NCBI GenBank assembly: GCA_963921795.1
Contig: OY997647.1
Span: 54,394,503 to 54,458,502 of the forward strand
Direction of reading: 5' to 3'
Length of the DNA stretch: 64,000 bases
DNA from: Nannobrachium achirus
Taxonomy: Eukaryota > Chordata > Actinopteri > Myctophiformes > Myctophidae
How positions within the stretch are numbered: the first letter of the stretch is position 1; each line of letters opens with the position of its first letter. A program made the translations under genes and the position numbers. Positions 12,881 to 25,156 of this stretch are shown piece by piece. Below the pieces are notes generated by a model. That model saw nothing but the letters and a program-made list of their open reading frames with translations, ran no database searches and was not told where the DNA came from.

Positions 12881-13075
12881 ATGACAAGTGCTGAGAGAAC
12901 GAGAAAGTACAGGGAGAAACTAAACAATGACCCAGCAAGGAGAGAGGAGCCAAAGGGGCGAGACTGCATTTTCTACGAAGAGCAGGAGGTTGTCTGTGGC
13001 ATAGCAGAACCGCAACAAGGCAGCCGGTTTGCTACCCTCACCAAATACGACTGGCTGATGTACAATACAGTCTAA
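12881..13075 (+). pseudogene. 64-codon open frame with basic K/R-rich start, probably a transposon protein relic
   Basis: Residues TSAERTRKYREKLNNDPARR resemble the 'KYREK..NDPE+' start seen in uncharacterised fish proteins that often travel with mobile elements. After about residue 27 the similarity fades (CIFYEEQEVVCGIAE). The frame stops at 13073-13075. No further coding pieces were found nearby. Confidence 0.35.
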
Positions 13076-13129
13076 ATGTATAATCTAATCTGATCTAATA
13101 CTTTTGTACTTTGACTCACTGGACTGGAC

Positions 13130-13345
13130 AGTGGACAGTGTTAAGGTAGGACCCGAGACAAAACTAGCGAAAATAGCTGATCTACAAGCTCTCAACACGT
13201 TGTGCTGCGAGAGCTTGTAGATCAGCTATTTTCAGAGTTGCGCAACCCAGCACTCTTTAGCTAGTGGAGATGTGGTGTAATGTCATGATTCCTAATTACA
13301 TTTGTTCAACACAAAATGCTGTGTTCAAGTTCAGGAGACTTCGGA
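13130..13345 (+). mobile_element. Hairpin element copy (family C) inside the AT-rich block
   Basis: Hairpin 13169-13233 (AAATAGCTGATCTACAAGCT against its complement), then GTGGAGATGTGGTGTAATGTC and GTGTTCAAGTTCAGGAGA, shared with 20161-20340 and, inverted, with 43340-43560. Confidence 0.65.
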
Positions 13346-14479
13346 AAAAAGCAATTTACCTGAATGCTGAGTTCTGTTTCCACTAATTGGTGTTAATAAA
13401 ATGTTGCCTTCAATGCCTTGGCTCCAAGTGTGGCTATGCGCCTTATTGTCCCTTTAGGATCCTTCTGCCGTGGGCCGGCAGAAGACTTAGGTGTGCGTAG
13501 CATTCCTGTGCACATCCTCATCATCCATCTACTACTACAATTCTTTCTTATCCCATGTTAAAGCCCTACAATAATATCCTGTTCAGAAATATTAAGGCCA
13601 TGTTATCCTGGGTAATTGTTTAATCAATCAGTAAAGTTCAGTACTCACTAATAGGTAGGTTAAAACACAGTTTGCTTTGACACATGAAGATATGATCATA
13701 CGGTGTGACACTAAATCATTTGGTGTGACATTCCAAATAGTGAGAAATCATACCTTTATTAATGATTAAACCAAAAAAATGTTTATGGATTACATAGAGA
13801 ATATTATCAGGAAGAGTCACAAATATTTGTGTAATTTTAGAGAAAGTTTTGACAGAATACATTTAAAATATGTTGTAAGATCATGAACATGGGCCTCACA
13901 CAGAGTGTCGATTATGAAAAAAATATACAGATATAATTAATTTTCAAAAAACTATAGTGGATCACTGGTTAGTTATGATAAAGGACTTTGATAAAGTGAG
14001 TAACTTAAGAAAGATGTACTCCATTTTCATTTTATGAACAATTATTTTCATGTCACACCATATGACGATTTTAGGCACAAGTACAACAAACTGCTGAATA
14101 AAGTCTGATTCCAATAAAATATCTAAAAACAAAATGTATTTCCATAAGGTTGAGAGTGAGTAGAACAAAAGTAAATAACTTTTATGCCTGCAATTTAAAG
14201 TTTTTTTAAAAACACATTTTTTGGGGCGTCACGTCACTGACCCACATACAGTATATATAATGTGTATGTTACAGATATACTACACTAGTTGTATGTTATT
14301 ATTCTCATTATGCTCAGCTGCAATGACGTCATTGTGTTCTTAATTATTGACCTGCAGAAGCCGGGGGGAAAATGTTTGACTCCTTTTGGAGTACATGCTG
14401 CTGCAGCCTTAAGCAGACCATTTGGGAGACACTTTTATTCATGCCATGTTTCAGCAGCATGTGTGGTCCCAGTGGAGAA

Positions 14480-14546
14480 TCATATCCCCAAGCCAGACTA
14501 TGTTAGCGGTACGCTCTACCCACCAAGCTGTAGTAGATTGCCTCCA
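14480..14546 (-). mobile_element. tRNA-related SINE head, degraded
   Basis: The reverse complement reads like CTTGGTGGGTAGAGCG...TAACATAGTCTGGCTTGGGG, the layout of fish tRNA-derived SINEs. It is too mutated for a tRNA gene. Confidence 0.4.
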
Positions 14547-14569
14547 TAAAGACAGGAGAGATTACTCCC

Positions 14570-14635
14570 ACCATTTACATTTAGGCATTTAGCAGATGCT
14601 CTTATCCAGAGTAGGCCTATATATACAAAAGCATG
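14570..14635 (-). mobile_element. SINE/LINE tail fragment (V-SINE-like)
   Basis: TTTACATTTAGGCATTTAGC, then AGATGCTCTTATCCAGAG, is the reverse complement of the tail seen at 3757 and 16770. Confidence 0.6.
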
Positions 14636-16170
14636 TTCCACAAACTAGGAGAACAATTAGACATCAACGCTGGCATCTGTTTAAATAACAATTAGCATTT
14701 GTCAACAAGTAAAAACATACATATTACCTAAATAACATTACCATCCATCTATACAGCATCACTCATCATGTTTACAGTTACACTGTCTGCTGCTAAATAA
14801 TGTTTCGGTTATGAGACTATAGGGACTATATACTGCATATGTTGCTATTGTTCTTTAAACTATGCACCTTATGCATAGCATACGCCAGCTACTATATCTG
14901 CAGTTTTAACCACTTACACCCCAGCCTACAAGCTTCAGCAAAGATATTTAGTGTAGAGTGAAAACAGAAAAGTCACTAGTATAGAGCCCTGAGGGACTCT
15001 GGTCAACCAACATATTGAGCCTGCGGTAGTTCTTTTATATATGGAAGGCAGAATGCGTTGTTGCTATCTTCTCAGACACCCTCTCATCATCTCTTCATTA
15101 ACTAGTTAATTCATTCACACTCCCACAGAGCAGTCTGTAACCTCATGTTCATTCTCATTGGCTACAAGCTCATTCTCTTACGCCCTCTTACCCACAATTT
15201 ATTTCAAGCAGTCTATTTAAGCAGCTTCCTGTTTTATGTTCAGTCTAGGTGTTTAGCTGTTACTACTGGTTGTGCAGCTGTAAGGGTTAAAAAAAATCCC
15301 TCCACCTCCCCGTCCTCCTCCCGTAAAACTTGTTACTCATGTTATATGTATTGTTTACAGATCGTTTTGTGTTCTATGGATTATGACGTGATATCTTAAA
15401 TCATGCAACTGAAGGTTCAATGTTATGTGCTTGTAATCTGTATATCATGCTTTGCTCTGGGGGGTTGTTATATATCAGATTATGTCTCATGTTCGAGCAG
15501 ATAATTTGATTATCACAGCAGAGCTACATCGCCAAACTAAGACGCAATATCATTGCATAAATGGTTATATCATTGCAATAAATTGTATGTTCAATCTAAG
15601 CATGAGTGGTTATTCTGAGCTGAAATATATAAAAGAATTGGGTTTAAGTGGTTATGTGCCTCATCCCATTGCTTTTGTTTTATTTAATTCTTTATCCATG
15701 CACCTCATGTAGTATAATATTCACTATATACCCATGCATACTAGGAAAAAGTTCTGAACTGTTTTCCTTGTTTTCTTTCTGTCTCTATCATGTTTCCCCT
15801 TTTCCTGAAAACTGCAAATGATGGCAGCTGGTGTGACAATTCAACCACTTCTTTGCACCTTTGTGATGTGAAAATGAAGGCTAAGTTGATTGTCAACACG
15901 TGCAGAATCAGATGCAAAAGATAAGTAAATGCTAGGAAATTAGGTGGAATTTCAGTCAGCAGAGATGGCCTGCAAAAGAAGTCAAAACTATAGAGATAAG
16001 CTAACTAAAAAGATAGGCTCTGTGCATAACTGTAGTCCCAGGTTTCCAGAAGGTGGCATACCCGTCTCCTGTTACAGTTCATTTTCCCCATCTATAGATT
16101 TCAGTTTGATTGGCTCTGCAACAGTCTTGAAGCGGATGACACCTTCACATGTGTTTCCAGTTCACATCTG
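14636..16170. other. Intergenic, no gene recognised; repeat fragment near 14920-15010
   Basis: CTTCAGCAAAGATATTTAGT, then GTAGAGTG..., GAGCCCTGAGGGACTCTGGTC matches pieces at 1545-1620 and 33240-33310. The rest is unassigned. Confidence 0.4.
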
Positions 16171-16176
16171 CTGCTG

Positions 16177-16265
16177 AGCAGTGTGTGTGTATGTGTGTGT
16201 GTCTGTGCATGCGTGCATGTGTGTGTGTGTGCGTGCATGTGCACGTGTGCATGTGCGTGTGCATG
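16177..16265 (+). repeat. Degenerate GT / GCAT repeat
   Basis: GT-rich with GCATGT and GCGTGCAT interruptions. Confidence 0.85.
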
Positions 16266-16424
16266 CTCTTGAGGTCGGCTGTACCTTTGATTACAGCTTA
16301 GAGGAAGCCTTTCTAACCAACGTGCTAGAACATCATGAGCTAGAGCAGACCATCTCACAGTTAGGCTACAGATGTAAACTTTTGTAATTTTTTTAAATCT
16401 TTTTATCTAACACAGTGACATAAC

Positions 16425-16820
16425 CCTCGCTAAAAACTCCAGGACAAAAATCCACTCGTCCTAGACAATTTGCCCTCCTTGCCCCCAAACTGTGGAATAA
16501 ACTCCCTGTCGCACTTAGAACTACAGACTCACTCCCTAGCTTCTGCCGTGGACTGAATACTCACCTCTTCAGACTCCACCTAAACCCATAGCACTACTGT
16601 AACACTCCCCTTCCCTCAATGACCACAAAGCTTTTATACTGATTAGGTGTGTGGTCTAACTATGTTATTGTTTTACTAGATTGATATTCCTATGCATTTG
16701 TTGTATTGTTGTTGATGTAGCCTACCGACATAATTTATCTTGCTTATTATATTAATGTATTACCTGCTTATTGTAAGTCGATTTGGATTAAAAGCGTCTG
16801 CTAAATTGTAAATTGTAATT
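16425..16820 (+). mobile_element. LINE 3' end (L2-like) with V-SINE-type tail
   Basis: Codes a typical LINE ORF end (RQFALLAPKLWNKLPVALRT, then SFCRGLNTHLFRLHL and a stop). A 3'UTR follows, closing with GTAAGTCGATTTGGATTAAA and AGCGTCTGCTAAATTGTAAA. It is 5' truncated. The tail is the same type as the SINE tails at 3757 and 14570. Confidence 0.75.
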
Positions 16821-17084
16821 GTAGCCTAAAGGACCTAGGGCCAAGCAGTTAGCAAGCTACAGCTCAGTACTCTCAGCACTAACACTGTTATAGGATGGAG
16901 GAGGCGTTGTTTCCTTGATCCATGATTTATGTCTGCTATGTCTGACAAGTATGTCAGCTGTATTGTATACGGTATGTAACAACATTCCGCCTTATAGGCA
17001 CTTACAGTAATTGGCTCTTTTCCTTTTGTCCTTTGTACAAGGCATTCCCGTACTCCTGTTTATGTGGACATAAATACATATTTC

Positions 17085-17085
<1 letters not shown>

Positions 17086-17175
<90 letters not shown>

Positions 17176-17176
17176 C

Positions 17177-17238
<62 letters not shown>
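17086..17238 (+). repeat. Long (GT)n microsatellite
   Basis: About 75 GT units with one GCGCGC/CTTG interruption near 17165. Confidence 0.98.
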
Positions 17239-17240
<2 letters not shown>

Positions 17241-17413
17241 AGGGCCTCACTGGCATTGCTATGTGATAAGTGTGTGATTACATTAAGACCAGAAGACTGA
17301 ATCCAGATGCCCACACACTCTGACTCTAACATCCGCCTACATGATCTTCACCTCTCTTGGGCACACATTCCCAAGCAGTTTTAACACATCCTCCCACTTG
17401 TTCTGTGGCTCGC

Positions 17414-17475
17414 CCACGCACGCACACACACACACACACACACACACAAACATGCACACACGCAGGCACACACAC
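17414..17475 (+). repeat. (CA)n microsatellite
   Basis: ACGC then CA units, decaying into CACACGCAGG. Confidence 0.9.
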
Positions 17476-18162
17476 ATCATTGCGTCCTTCCAAAAGAAAG
17501 GAACCGATCATAACCTGTCGCTCACTCATCCACACCTTGACGCCCAGACGCGCTACATTCTGTGCATACATGAAGCCCAGCGACAGCTCGGCGGTGGGCG
17601 GAGAGAGCGGAATGATGTCAAAGACCTGGCACGAGCCTGGAGGAGCTGTCACAGACGACTGAAGCACAGCTTGCTCATCTTCAACAACATCTTTATTGAT
17701 CAGCAAAAGTACCATTTACTTCGTTCTCCATCCCCATGCCGCTGACAGTTTATCAATTCAAACAAAGCAGATGGCTTCCTCTCTGCCATTCACAATATCT
17801 CCCTCATTAGATTACCAGTAGACAAAGAAATCATTACTTGAGACATTCGGGACAAATAAAGACTGAAAGATGATCTCCATTTGGAATATATGGCGCAATA
17901 AAGTTTCATCTCTGATGTTTCTGCCCTTTGCCTTTTGAGCCGCAGGCATTTTTCTTATTTTTCGGCAATGAAATAAATGGAGCCGGTGAGTTGGCTGATG
18001 TTAAGTATAATAGGCAGATCAGGGCAGAAGTACTTGATTTTAATTCGGGAAAGGAGAGTTCTGACCTCCAAATGTAACCGAAAACCACAGACCAGCCATA
18101 ATGTCATCAGTGGTAATGGGAGACAAATAGCTGGGTGTGAATCACATCAGTGGAGATGAGAT

Positions 18163-18433
18163 GGACTTACCGGTATGGGAGGGAGAATAGGGTGAATGGG
18201 AGAGAGATTGGATGGATGGATGGATGGATGGATGGGAGATAGGATGATGGGAGGGAGGTAGGATAGGACAGATGATGGGGAGGTAGAGGCTAGGACAGAT
18301 GAGAGGGACTTACCGGTATGGGAGGGGGAATAGGGTGAATGGGAGAGAGATAGGATGGATGGATGGATGGATGGAAGAGAGATAGGATGATGGGAGGGAG
18401 GTAGGTATATGACAGATGATGGGGAGGTATCCA
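18163..18433 (+). repeat. Tandem repeat of about 144 bp containing GGAT tetranucleotides
   Basis: GACTTACCGGTATGGGAGGG begins two head-to-tail copies (about 18163 and 18307), each with a (GGAT)n core and a GGTAGGATAGG/GATGATGGGGAGGTA end. A decayed third piece follows at 18625-18740. Confidence 0.85.
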
Positions 18434-18479
18434 CGAGTTTCCAACGCCCCATAGTGCATTGCGCAGACGCTGTACCGAG

Positions 18480-18570
18480 CTTCCGGCGTCGCAGCCGAGT
18501 GTGATTTACAAGCTCACAACGGGTTGCATCTGCGACGCGACGTGAGCTTGTATGTCTGCTGTTAAACTGG
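18480..18570 (+). repeat. Degenerate hairpin repeat copy
   Basis: GATTTACAAGCTCACAACG and CGTGAGCTTGTATGTCTGC flank a GC-rich loop. It sits inside the GGAT tandem region. Confidence 0.6.
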
Positions 18571-19275
18571 AAGTGTGGTCCAAACAGGTCCAAATAATCT
18601 CCAGTAAACTCCCGCGGAAACAGGTGGATAGGCTAGGACAGATGAGAGGGACGTGGGAAAGGATCGATATAGGAGAAAGGATAGGATGAATAGGGAGGAA
18701 GGTACGATAGGATAAATCTGAGGGAGATAGGTTGGGACAGCATTCATATAAAATAATAAACTTAATCTTGTATTTTAATTGATTAATGGAGAATCATTAT
18801 GTTTTTTGTTTCTTCTTATATCAATGAATTGACCTCCAAATTTTAAATAGATGTTTTATAATCGACCACATTAGTCTGATTACTTAACCCTGTGTTGTAC
18901 TTTTATGGTTGTACAATAATGGTGGTGTTGGTGTACAACAAAGAGCAAATAGCTGTGCTATATTATAACAATTGTTCATTAATCATAATTGGGGCAGACG
19001 TTTGAAATAATACTGAGTTGAAGTCGTATCGTCCAGCCCTTATAATGCGGGTGAGATGGTAGGATTTGATTTCACCTTCTCTCACTCCCTCACACCAGAA
19101 CATTTGGCTTCCGTCTCAGTCGATTACCATATTTGGATGCTGAACCGGGGGGAACAGCCCAACATTTGTTGCGGGCGCTTTGTGGATCTGTAGGAAGACT
19201 ACAGTGCGTACATGCAAATGGGCTCAACATTACCATTAGATGTCCTTAGGGCTACATAGACTAGCTGCGCCAAGG

Positions 19276-19424
<149 letters not shown>

Positions 19425-19588
19425 AAGTGTAACGAAGCAGAGAACTCAACCATAACAAGATACAAATTCTCACTCTCCAGGCATTTTCTACTCACACAGG
19501 CGCATTCTAATTTCACATGGCCATAAGCGCATGGGTTACTAAACTGCACACAAGAACAAAGTACAACAATACAACGCTTTAAACACAG

Positions 19589-19590
<2 letters not shown>

Positions 19591-19644
<54 letters not shown>
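19591..19644 (+). repeat. (GT)n microsatellite
   Basis: Pure GT array of about 27 units. Confidence 0.97.
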
Positions 19645-19646
<2 letters not shown>

Positions 19647-20104
19647 TCTTTCTTGGGCACACAAAACATTAAAATACAGCTTCCTGTGCGTTGGAGAGAT
19701 CATTTCACATGTAGGAAAGGGTTAAGAGAAATTAAAACAATCTCACAGGCAACTACAGTATAACAGCAGTGCTCATTTTATGGCACATTGTACTGGAACA
19801 ATTAGGTTTGTTAGGACGGTTCAAGAGGAAAATTGTGCGTAGCAGCGGATAATTCAATGACTTCCAAGTGCCTTTTCATTTTCCCAACGTTAGAAAACAC
19901 TTAGACGCAATGCAATATTGTAGATCCTCACAAATTAACTAAATAGTTCATATATATATATTAAAAAAAGATCAAGAGTTTGAAGGATGTCCGATTCTTG
20001 ACATTCATGAGATTCTCTCTGGCCATCCTCGGTTTCCAGGGACAAGCAAGCCCAACAGTTGCAGTCTTTGTCCTGTTTTAGCAGGGAGTCAGCAGGAACG
20101 TGCA

Positions 20105-20500
20105 GAGAATGTTAGAGAGGCAGGGGCTGGAATTTCTGAAAGGGCACTTTTGGTGAACATATTGAGCACGCCGCGTTGTGAGCTTGGAGGTCGGCTATTT
20201 TCAGTTCTTGATACCACACTGAACTAAGCATAATCAACTGAATACTGGAGATGTGGCGTAACGTCATGGATAATGTCTACACAGAGAGGACAATTCTTTC
20301 AACATAAGAGGCTGCGTTCAAGTTCAGGAGAGGATTCTCTTGCCTTGCTGTCTTCAGGTATGGCATGGAAAAGAGGGCATTTGCATTTCTTTCACCATAG
20401 TAAAAACTGCATTCATGGTCTGGAGAGGGCACTTTTTACAGACGGATAAAGGGGCAGGGGCTCAAGCCCCCTTTGATGATGTCTATGTGTGCACGTGCCT
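20105..20500 (+). repeat. Family C dispersed repeat, longer copy
   Basis: Holds a half-hairpin (GTTGTGAGCTTGGAGGTCGG), then CTGAACTAAGCATAATCAAC, GGAGATGTGGCGTAACGTCA, AAGTTCAGGAGAGG and GGGGCTCAAGCCCCCTTTGA. The same order occurs inverted at 43236-43610. Confidence 0.75.
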
Positions 20501-20707
20501 GCAGCCCAGCGTCTGTGTCCCATCGCGGTACTGGCAGCAGGCCGCGCTTTTCCAGCCTCCCCCAGACCCACCAGAAACAGGAGCCGGGGCATTGTGGGTA
20601 AAACAAACCTCCTTTCACAGAGGGAGACCCGAGGTCTTCGTTTTGACCATCTCCCTCCCGCAGCACTGCTCCATACACAGCTTAACTGTAGAGACAAGAC
20701 ACATGAC

Positions 20708-21327
20708 CAGTGGTGGGAAAAGTGCTCACATTTTTTTACTTAAGTAAAAGTATCAAATCTATCAATACTGCAATGTAGAAATACTCTGTTATCATAAAGA
20801 TTGCCTGATGAAGGTCTAAATACGACCGAAGCGTTGTGATTCCCAATTAAATCCCTTTTTGCATTTGAAGACGGTGTGCGTTGAGTTTTTTTCTTATTCA
20901 GTTTACCGGACCATTGTTTGGTCTCTCCTCAACGCACCTGTCGCTTTTGTAGGTGTGCAAGAGCCTTTCGTTTCAAGTTTTCAAATGTATACAGATATTT
21001 GAAAATAGCAGATCTACAAGCTCACAATCATGACGCATTCTGAGCTTGTAGATCGGCTATTATCAAATGGCTGAAATGTATATAGGGATGAAGTGTGAAT
21101 GTATGTTTTGTAATAATAAAACCAAATTTACAAAAAGTAACTACCAGTAGTTAGTAACTAAAGTGTTCAAATACATGTAGGGGAGTAAAAGTACAACATT
21201 TGGATCGGAGGTGTAGTGGAGTAGAACTAAAACTATTGGAAATCGGAAATACTCAAGTAAAGTACAAATACCTCAATTTACAGTACAGTACCTAAGTAAA
21301 TGTACTTGTAGTTACTTTACACCGCTG
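20708..21327 (+). mobile_element. hAT-like non-autonomous DNA transposon, 620 bp, 8-bp TSD
   Basis: Starts CAGTGGTGGGAAAAGTGCTC and ends GTAGTTACTTTACACCGCTG. It is flanked by a perfect 8-bp duplication CACATGAC (20700-20707 and 21328-21335). The body has the AAGTAAAAGTA/TACTTAAGTA words typical of this fish family. It encloses a hairpin copy (21001-21064) and a GATGAAGGTCTAAATACGAC repeat fragment near 20810-20930. Confidence 0.9.
21001..21064 (+). repeat. Hairpin repeat copy inside the hAT element
   Basis: GAAAATAGCAGATCTACAAG, then CTCACAATC, pairs with CTTGTAGATCGGCTATTATC on the other side of a loop. Confidence 0.85.
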
Positions 21328-21822
21328 CACATGACCATGACATACATTGGGTTAAGCCTGGGTTTCCGAGGCTATCACCAAATAGTATGTAGCATTATAG
21401 CCCTTGCACAAACACTACATCTTGGGGAGTCTGATCAGCATTGTTGTAAAATGTGGCATTCATGTACCTGTGCATTTGAGCATTGATGTCCATATAAACA
21501 ACAATATTTATGATACATCCATACTGACAGCAAAGATTCTCATCTACCCATTTCAGTGTTTCCGTTGCAGCATCTCTCATGGTGCATTTTATGGAGCAGC
21601 ATTACCCTGCCTGTCATGCCCATATGGTTTATGGTTGCAATTACAGTAAGCCCCTTCATATGTTCTGAAGTCATGATTTCTAGTTTGCTGTAAACACAGC
21701 AAAGTGGGTCAATGCCATGGCCATCGAGATTAGCGGCTTGAAAACAGGAAGTAAGATTTGTCCGTAAACTTTTCAGCACACTACTGAAATATTAGACTTA
21801 CAATTGTATACTATAGATATAG

Positions 21823-21983
21823 GGCTGGGCCATATGGACAAAATAATTTGACCTCATACCTTGATATTGATAATGTGTCTTCTTCTTATTTGTGTATCAT
21901 CGTCCTTTATGATTGGTTGGCGACATTTTATTTCACAAGATTTTTTGTTACTTGGGGGAGGCAGATGTCGTATTATGACGATC

Positions 21984-22030
<47 letters not shown>

Positions 22031-22250
22031 TAGACAATTATCTAAAATAGCAAATCTATACCAGCAGATCTAGATTGGTCGTATCCAATCAGGAGGGAAT
22101 ATGGGAAATGGGACGGATCCATGTTGATGACATAACTTTAGAGATACTGTGTACTGATTTGCGTGATTTTAGGCCAAAATCTGTAGGAGCAGCTTCCAAA
22201 AATATCACAATATCAATATAATGTTGATAATATATATTGGCCAGCCCTCG
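21823..22250 (+). mobile_element. TIR element with AGGGCTGGGC ends
   Basis: TAGGGCTGGGCCATATGGAC at the left and ATATTGGCCAGCCCTCGTA at the right, with ATATTGATA-rich arms. It contains a (CT)n array (21983-22029). Related to the element at 38887. Confidence 0.65.
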
Positions 22251-22259
22251 TAGATAATG

Positions 22260-22989
22260 TTGAAAATCATGATACTGTCCCTTTAAGGAGAAACCCCCTT
22301 ACCAGCCCCCCACTCACTGATTCCATTTTAAGACTCGCCAGTCGTTCTCTCTACCGGCTTCTCTCCTGTCAGAAGCATGAGCTATGGATCCTCATTAGCC
22401 ACTTTTCCCAGCTGGATCATGTTGACATCTGCATTTGCGCTCAAGGCTAGCGCCGCTACACACCAATTCACCAGCACTGTCAGGAAGGCGACGCAACTCC
22501 CCGGCGCCGGCTAATCATCGGAATCAACCAACCCTTAAAAAGGCTGTGAATATCATCGAGGAGCCCATGAGCTCACATAATGCAGAGCGGTAGGAAATGG
22601 CAGTGCGCGAGTTTGTACAGATCAATGAGATACTGTGGGAAATCTACTGCAGAAGTTTATTTTCACAAAAAGAAGGGGGAAAAAAGTCATGTGTTAGCTA
22701 AAAAGAAAAGCTTGCAGGAGCTTCCCCTCAGGAAAAAACAAAGTTCAGTTAAGCATACAAGGACATGTACTGTGGTTCTGAACCTACCTGAGGTTTGGAG
22801 TGTCTCACTTCAGCGGACTGTCCATCTCGGGGTGCTCTGTGGCCCATATCGCTGCCTGGGGGAAGGAGAAACATCAAATCAATACCACATCTCAAAACAC
22901 TGGGAGAAACTTTATAGGCAAAAGTCATGCAAAGTCTATAAGGAGTAAGGTAGTCATGCAACTCCAGCTTTCGTTTGGATAACTTGGCA
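22260..22989. other. Intergenic between repeats and the khdrbs1 3' end, no gene recognised
   Basis: Mixed sequence with a GCGCCGCTAC/GGCGCCGG patch at 22445-22515. The longest open frame (22580-22948) has no recognisable domain. Confidence 0.4.
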
Positions 22990-25156
22990 TAGGTAGAATG
23001 TTTTTTTTTTTCTTTTTTTTCTTCTTTTTTTATGTTACTGAATACAACCTTTACACACATATTGCAAAGAAAAAAGTAGCAGCAGCTGAAGTGTACATAA
23101 GATATTGACAGATGGATTCGGCTTGGTTCATTTTAGCAAGAGTTGCATTAACACTATTGTGGGATATTTTGTTAGTACACAAGAGTTATTTTAGTACATA
23201 AAATTCACTATTACATAATATTGGAAGTTACATTTTTCTTACGTTTGAGTTGATATCTTTTTTTTCCCTTTTCCCCCCCTTTTTTTGCCATGACTGCAAT
23301 AATATTTTAAGTAATTGCACGCATTTACCAGCAAGTTTATGTCAATTGATAAACACCACTACCAAATTAAACATTTAGGGTTAGGTTACCTTTACAGAGG
23401 AGCGTTCTAGGTTATAACCATCCTCTCCATTGCACTGCCATTACTCTTTAATAAAAGTAGCCATCGCGTAGGCCGCGTCAACCGTGACATGAAGCCTGAC
23501 CTGAATGGTGGTTTGAATTCAGTTAATTTTCAGGTGCTAATCAATGCAATTCTCAATTAACGATTACGACCACAGGTAAGAGGATTGAAAAAGGTCTGAT
23601 ACATACCCAGGCATTCAATGCTTTAGAACTCTATACACATTAGGAAGCTATCCAGGTTATTTTAGAGGTCTTACCTCGGGGTCCCTTTTTAAAAAGTATA
23701 GAAAGAGAGAGAAAGAATAAGTTGTGCTCTTTTGATAATCAAATCAAGACATCATTTAGGAAGGTTAAAGTCGTCAGACGTCAATACATTCATTTAGGAT
23801 TTAAAATGCGGTTTTGAATGAGGAAAAAAAGCAAAACACCTATATGACTGACTGCTCGATGTTCGTTTAATAAAGGCCATTTCAAGTTTTACTAGGACAG
23901 GAAACAAATAAACCAAGTTAAGTTTCATAGAAAACAAACTAAGCTTTATTGACAAACTGCTGCAAAACATCTTTTTTTGACAGATTTAGTTACCTATTTA
24001 GGCAAGCTTACACATGTAGCATAATGCATTTTATGGAGAGGGTACAGATACTAGTGGCAGAATAAGTACAGTTTGGAACGTTTTAAAATATGTACAAATA
24101 GTTCGGATTAAGCTGCAGGATCCCTTTCTCTACAGAAAGAGAAGACCCATGTGGAGATTTCTGTCCCAATCCGCATGCAGTTTATTGTCAGATCACAAAA
24201 TGAAGACCCGAACCTTTTTATAGCATAACAAAAAGAGCCAACTCCTGGCCATGTTCTCGTAAGTTAACAAAAAAAGGACATTTTTGTCTTCAGAGGCTTA
24301 AAATTAATGTTTAACACTTAAAAAACAAATTAAGGATATGAGGACAGTCCATCTCAACAGTGTCTATTAGGGCTATATTTCAAAACTCTAAGTACAATGA
24401 CAAATATTGCTGCCTAAAGTCTAAATGGACAACTTTTAGAACTATTTAAAAACAAATGGGAAGCATAGTCAAGAATGAATCATACTTAATTCCATTAACA
24501 CTGATTTCTCCTTCACTTGATTTAATATGTACGTATATATAGATATATTGGTTGTTTTTTTCTAGATTACATAATTGAAAGTTTAGAAAGGTATTTTATT
24601 TGGCTATTATTAAAACAGAATTTTGAAATGTAGCCTAAATGGGAATCTGCAACTGACCCTCAACATTTTCTTTTTATAATAGACAATTAATACGGTTTCC
24701 TTAGACACTAACAACGTTGACAAGGAGCCGCTAAACACTCCTCTAGAAACTTGATGTAATCCCAAAAGAGTAAAAAATAAAAAGGTTCAACAATGCAAAA
24801 AAAGCCAGGGGGGTAACGGGGGTTCAGAGAGGAAAGAAAATACAGCAAAATAAAAGTATAGAAAATAATGAAATCAAAAAACGTTGCACGATCTCCTCCT
24901 CTAAAACCCATCTAAATGCCCCTTTGGGGAGGTTGCGGTCTCAGATCTCAAAACCAGTTCGACCAGTTCTCGTTCTCATAAAAATTAGTCCAATGTGGTT
25001 TTAAAAAAAAAGAAAAAAGAAAAAGAGAGAAAGAGAGGGAAAAAAAGACCAAACCAAAGACAAAACAGACAATTACTTTTGTCGGGCTGCTTAAAGCGCG
25101 AGCTGCCGTGGGTAGACAGGCGGTAGTCGGGTGTTGCGCGTTAAGGTGAGTCCAGT
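22990..25156 (-). other. khdrbs1: Probable khdrbs1 3' untranslated region (end uncertain)
   Basis: About 2.1 kb of AT-rich DNA directly after the stop codon, free of the transposon remnants that crowd both flanks. Minus-strand AATAAA hexamers occur at 24600-24595, 24186-24181, 23950-23945 and 22661-22656. I cannot tell which is used. A T/C-rich run at 23001-23033 (A/G-rich on the mRNA) is a convenient but unproven boundary. Confidence 0.5.

Larger units (their letters stand above)
11990..14065. mobile_element. AT-rich block with nine TCATATGGTGTGACA-like motifs, possible old transposon
   Basis: Motif copies on plus lie near 12004, 12200, 12401, 12561, 12578, 13696 and 13715. Inverted copies lie near 12601, 12622 and 14051. 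The block is AT-rich and encloses a short open frame at 12881-13075 (SAERTRKYREKLNNDPARRE), which resembles the basic N-terminus of fish transposon-linked hypothetical proteins. Ends are not defined. The element reading is inference. Confidence 0.45.

Noticed and set aside
17002-17332. Several 60-100 codon ORFs of CVCVCV, THTHTH or RACVRACV repeats (also at 19199-19669, 38202-38464, 54340-54781, 63691-63971)
   Set aside because: They are translations of GT/CA and GCGT microsatellites in all frames and have no other coding evidence.
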